Shown piece after piece: positions 20,892-24,418 of a stretch of 24,418 bases of DNA. Made by a program: the position numbers and the translations under genes. Where the stretch lies: positions 1 through 24,418 of the forward strand of contig JAJIRX010000618.1 in assembly GCA_023853785.1 (NCBI GenBank), given 5' to 3'. This stretch comes from Psilocybe azurescens (Eukaryota > Basidiomycota > Agaricomycetes > Agaricales > Agrocybaceae). The stretch's first letter is position 1; each line of letters opens with the position of its first letter. The notes under the pieces are model-generated. The model ran no database searches. It was not told the DNA's origin and saw only the letters and a list, made by a program, of their open reading frames with translations.

Positions 20892-22009
20892 CACTGTAAG
20901 CATTGGCTTATGTACCATGATGGTACATTGTGATTATATTGTAAATATAACTTATACTATACCTGGTTTGTAATTCATCTGGAACCAGCATGTTACAGTG
21001 TAAGTTAAAGATCACAATGTAACTAACAAGTGACCACAAGTTATAACTGTCTGCTATATTTATTGTTTACTTTACTATATGCTGACATGATACAGTGTAA
21101 AATCATGTTTCCAAATTGAGTAGAAAGCTATTAACTTAATGAGAATACTGGTATTTAATTTTATGGAAAGAAATAATTTAGCCATTGTTTTTCCACAATG
21201 GATACGCTGAGTCCCAACACCTAAACAAAAAGCTGTGGTGTCACAAACACTTTAACAATCTATGCATTGTGAAATGCATAGATTGTTAACATGCTTGAAT
21301 GCTACCCATCATGAAAGGGTTCTTTGTTAACATGTTTAAATGTTAACAAAGAACACCTTCACAATGCATAAATTTATGCATTGTGAATGCATTTACACAT
21401 TCAAACAGTTGGATGGTGCAGTGTTTTCAACTATGCTGGCAGTTTTAATTACATAAATTTATGTTTTCTTCTGATTGTGAAACATGGGATGTAAGTTGAT
21501 CATGAATTTGAAGCATGATAACCATGGCCAATGATATGTACTATATGGAAGCTCTATCATGATGTATAGTACAAGAAAATGTAGAGAACAAATGATCTAT
21601 TGAATGAATATGTTTCCAGACTTAGACTTATGAGGTTCAGGGCAACAAGACCCTGACTGGGAGCCAGTGCTGGAGATCATGAACTTGATTGCAATGACAA
21701 TGATCCTTTTGCCAAACCAGAGCCTAGTTGTGACACATGGACATAATTGCCATGTGCCACCACTTAGCAGGACACCTCATTTTCACTATTTGGTAATGAT
21801 AATTCTTATTAGATCACTCTGTAACTCACTCTATAACTACACTTTAACACCAATAGTATATTGTATCTGTCTTGGCTTAGTAATTCACCAAATACCAGGG
21901 CAGTATATTGTAAATATACCAATTGCAGTACATGTAAGTTATATTTACACTGAATTGGTTAATTTAACTACACTGTACCCAATCATTATATAAGCCAATG
22001 TCTGCAGTG
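20892..22009. mobile_element. CACTA-like non-autonomous DNA transposon (1118 bp)
   Basis: The left end CACTGTAAGCATTGGCTTAT and the right end ATAAGCCAATGTCTGCAGTG are imperfect terminal inverted repeats. The similarity continues inward, including a perfect 15-bp pair, TGTAAATATAACTTA at 20940-20954 and TAAGTTATATTTACA at 21935-21949. The element is flanked on both sides by TTT (20889-20891 and 22010-22012), a 3-bp target duplication as expected for the CACTA/EnSpm superfamily. Subterminal motifs such as TACAGTGTAA recur (about 20994 and 21090). No transposase is present, so it would need one in trans. Superfamily assignment is inference from termini and duplication length. Confidence 0.6.
21252..21387. 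repeat. Three consecutive perfect inverted repeats
   Basis: Stem 1: 21252-21266 with 21275-21289 (15 bp, 8-nt loop). Stem 2: 21319-21333 with 21340-21354 (15 bp, 6-nt loop). Palindrome 3: 21358-21387, a perfect 30-bp palindrome centred on AATT. Stem 1 and palindrome 3 share the word ATGCATTGTGAA. They lie in the interior of the CACTA-like element. Confidence 0.85.
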
Positions 22010-22179
22010 TTTGAGAGGTCTGTGACATTGACATTTTAGAGATATTTCTGCAGATTATTAAATATTAGATATGGGTTCTGAATCATACCAAGTCTCATAT
22101 ATTTATCAATAAAACTGGTTGAAATATCATCAAAGAAAGGCTATTGGCCGTGAGAATCCTGGTTACTTTTTTCAGCTAT
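22010..22179. other. Insertion flank right of CACTA-like element
   Basis: About 170 nt of AT-rich DNA between the transposon and the resumption of copia coding sequence. No gene was seen. Confidence 0.3.
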
Positions 22180-22698
22180 GAGTACAAGGATGCTTAAAGT
22201 CCTGTCACCTTATGAAGTTTGGAATGGCTCTAAACCTAATGCTTCACACCTCAGAGAGTTTGGATGTGATGTATGGGTTTTAGATGAGTCCCAGAACCAA
22301 TCCAAACTGCACCCAAATTACACAAGATGGTCTTTGTAGGATTTAATGATGGATCCAAATCAATTTGCTATTACAACAGCAAACATAGAAGCATCAAGAC
22401 ATCCCGGAATTTTGCTTTCAATGAAAATGATGATCCTAGGAAACTTGAAATAATTACTATAATACCTGGTTTGGCATCTAAGAGGGAGCCAGGAGCAGTT
22501 CCAGATGTACAAACCAATGAAATACAATCAGAAAGTTTTTTTCAACTGATCATAACTTCCAGTGATTCAAATAATCACCAACTATGTATCAGAACAATGC
22601 AAATTGACTACAAGAAGTCTCACAACCCTCACGCAAACTCCATCATCAATATTATATACACCCAATTCTATTCCACTCTCTACTGTGGAGTAGCATGA
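22180..22698 (+). mobile_element. Ty1/copia integrase C-terminal part (resumes after insertion)
   Basis: Reads LSPYEVWNGSKPNASHLREF then GCDVWVLDESQNQSKLHP, the TPYEVW...HLREFGC box that normally follows the integrase core directly, and then (after one shift) MVFVGFNDGSKSICYYNSK and TSRNFAFNENDDP. In the family the middle box is SIRYY, so another Arg has become Cys (TGC). It stays open to about 22698 as the variable linker before reverse transcriptase. It belongs with the gag and integrase core upstream of the 1.6-kb insertion. Confidence 0.8.
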
Positions 22699-23229
22699 CA
22701 TCCTGAAACCAAGGATATGTCGATCCAAGCACAGCTGCATCTAGAAACATGAATAAGCGAGCTGACATGATAAAACAGTGTATTACTAAAACAAGAAATA
22801 CCAAAATATCAGTAAAGCAAAGCAGATTAATATTAAAATACACAGAATATAATTAAGCCGCCATCGCTTTATCATTAAAAGAAAATCTACATAAATAGAA
22901 ATAATATAAATTATAGGATAATAGCTCCAGAACTCCCAGTGAAAATTAGCATCTAGTTCAACAGTCTTCCTGTGTGAAGAAACATTGTCAATAGCTCAAC
23001 AACTATTTGATTAGTTGTTTATTACTCACATTCTCATCTTGTTCATTTGTATTAAAACATAGTTGTATTGCTCATAATTAGCTATATAACTATTGAAGTA
23101 CATATTGTATTCTACAACCCCATAGGTGACTAATGGAGTTAGCCACTGTTGTGAGACACAGTCTCAAACTTGAACCACTATTTGTCATCACACTACACCA
23201 GATATCACTTGTCCAACAGAATCTTCAAA
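22699..23229. other. AT-rich non-coding stretch inside the copia pol region
   Basis: No open frame continues the linker. It is probably a decayed part of the linker or another small insertion; no terminal repeats were seen. Confidence 0.3.
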
Positions 23230-24035
23230 GGCTAAGCAAACAGAACAAACCAATGTTGCCTCAGAGCCAGAAATTGCAATGCTAGCTTCAAGGAATTCAG
23301 AAACAGCTTGCCCTTAACAATTGAAGAAGCACTTGCAGGTAGTGAATCTGAAGCATAGCAAGAAGCTATAGACAAAGGATTAAACACTCTAGAAAAGATG
23401 GGGACTTGGGAACTGCAAAACTTACCAAGGGATTGAGTACCTATAGGCTGCAAATGGCTATTCACCAAGAAACATGACGCTGAAGGGAATATAATTAAAT
23501 ACAGGGCAAAACTTGTTGCACAGAGCTTCTCAAAGAAGCCAGAAATAGACTACAGCAATGATTGGTCATTCACACCAGTTATGCATGTTGAAACTTTGGC
23601 GCGACTTTACTCACACTCTCAGCAGTCCATGGATGGAGTCTCCAGCAGCTTGACATCAAGGGTGCTTATTTAAATGGATATATTGAAGAAGAATTATATA
23701 TGCAACAACCTCCTGGATATAAAGATGAATCGAATGTATCTGTTGACTTAGGCACTCATTGTCTCAAACAAGCTGTAAATGTTTGGAACAAGGAATTTGA
23801 TACAGCCATGAAAGACCTGGGATTTACCAGACTCAAATCCAATTACTGCTGCTACAAACAACAAGAGGGTGAAGAATTCAAGATCCTACTTGTCTGGGTA
23901 GATGATATCCTATCCATTGCAAGCTCACATGCTCAGAAAAATTTATGGGAGCAACAATTACACCATAAATTGTGTACTTTACCTCCACCCAGGAATTCCA
24001 TCTGGAACATATACAAGTGTTCAAAATCATCTTTG
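23230..24035 (+). mobile_element. Ty1/copia reverse transcriptase (RVT_2), degenerate and truncated
   Basis: Recognisable in order: LNTLEKMGTWEL, then VPIGCKWLFTKKHDAEGN, YRAKLVAQSFSKKPEIDY, LDIKGAYLNGYIEEELYMQ (contains the first catalytic Asp), VNVWNKEFDTAMKDLGFT and LLVWVDDILSIASS (the catalytic xVDD box, here WVDD). Stops are TAG after SESEA (a Trp site) and TGA before VPIGCKW (an Arg site), plus a frameshift near 23600. Similarity ends near 24035. RNase H and the 3' LTR are absent, and repeat-rich DNA follows. Reverse transcriptase would copy element RNA into cDNA inside the particle; this copy is dead. Confidence 0.88.
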
Positions 24036-24166
24036 ATAGGTGGAGTTCAAGTGGACTCCAGATAGACTCCAGGTGGACTTTAAGCTATTCCACTTGAGTC
24101 CAACTGGAGGCCAGGTGGAGTTCAATTAGAATCCACCTGGACCGACTTGGTGAATTTTACCAAGTC
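24036..24166. repeat. GTGGA/TCCAC repeat cluster with hairpins
   Basis: Words of the type GGTGGAGTTC, GTGGACTCCAG and ATAGACTCCAG repeat at about 10-16-nt spacing. A hairpin with arms CCAGGTGGA and TCCACCTGG spans 24111-24140, and a second with arms GACTTGGT and ACCAAGTC spans 24144-24166. It directly abuts the truncated reverse transcriptase. It may be the end of another transposon. Confidence 0.6.
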
Positions 24167-24418
24167 CAGCTATAGCTAGATTTTTAATTGGAATGTATTT
24201 TTAGGGTGAATTCATGCAATAATATGTGATATATACATATATAATATATTGAAAACTATATACTACATTGTTACTCACAATATTATCTACTAACAAAGTT
24301 GGATCACTGAAACATAAAAAAGAAATAGAAAAGAAATAAAAGAAACATACAAAATAGAGGAAAAAAGTAGACGAGAGAATACATAGTTGGTTAAATAAAC
24401 ATAGAAACATAGAAACAA
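24167..24418. other. AT-rich right edge
   Basis: Nothing gene-like. It contains A-rich purine runs (AAAAGAAATAGAAAAGAAATA) and ends in short AACATAG repeats. Confidence 0.3.

Noticed and set aside
21667..21993. 108-codon plus ORF inside the CACTA-like element
   Set aside because: It runs into the right terminal inverted repeat and shows no transposase motif; an AT-rich chance ORF is more likely.
24041..24166. 3' LTR of the copia element
   Set aside because: No sequence matching 18307-18513 could be found here or up to the window end; the element appears truncated.

Overview
The window looks like a basidiomycete (Agaricomycete-type) nuclear genome. The evidence is 45-110 nt GT-AG introns with CTRAC-like branch sites, a fungal cytochrome P450 with the FxxGxxxCxG heme loop, three members of the P-loop GTPase (G-domain) family that is expanded in mushroom-forming fungi, and a Ty1/copia retrotransposon. 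All identifications come from reading translated motifs by eye; no database search was run.

Layout. (1) 1-4290 is GC- and CpG-rich and carries plus-strand, low-complexity, Ala/Ser/Gln/Arg-rich coding sequence. Its open frame changes about every 150-600 nt, so it is either a decayed gene or indel-rich assembly. (2) 4300-5285 is mostly non-coding. (3) 5286-6536 (minus) is the C-terminal half of a cytochrome P450 whose introns, ExxR and heme loop can be read, with an in-frame stop and at least two frameshifts. (4) 6754-8729 (minus, copy A) and 10744-12759 (plus, copy B) are a head-to-head inverted duplication of one GTPase gene. A keeps G1, G3 and G4 but has a mutated splice donor and a 14-nt intron remnant. 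B is a clear pseudogene. (5) From 14534 (plus) a third, divergent GTPase gene (copy C) begins. Its G domain is readable to about 15568, further exon-like segments follow, and a likely C-terminal part lies at 17760-18103.

(6) Between the two parts of copy C is a 69-bp tandem array of about 20 units (16150-17580). Each unit reads as a 66-nt intron (GTGAGT ... CTGAC ... TTCAG) followed by one variable triplet placed exactly between acceptor and donor. This is the most unusual structure in the window. (7) 18307-24035 is an old copia element (probable 5' LTR, gag, protease, integrase, reverse transcriptase). It is interrupted by about 1.6 kb that contains a 1.1-kb CACTA-like non-autonomous DNA transposon with TIRs, a TTT target duplication and a cluster of perfect palindromes. 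The right end is AT-rich with GTGGA-type repeats.

From about 15.4 kb rightward the DNA is AT-rich and nearly free of CpG, in sharp contrast to the left part. In the copia ORFs the damaged positions are largely CGA to TGA stops, TGG to TAG stops and Arg-to-Cys changes at conserved sites. That pattern fits deamination of methylated CpG, with some further G-to-A change. No genes appear to form a pathway; the window reads as a decaying accessory or subtelomere-like region built from lineage-expanded families and transposons.
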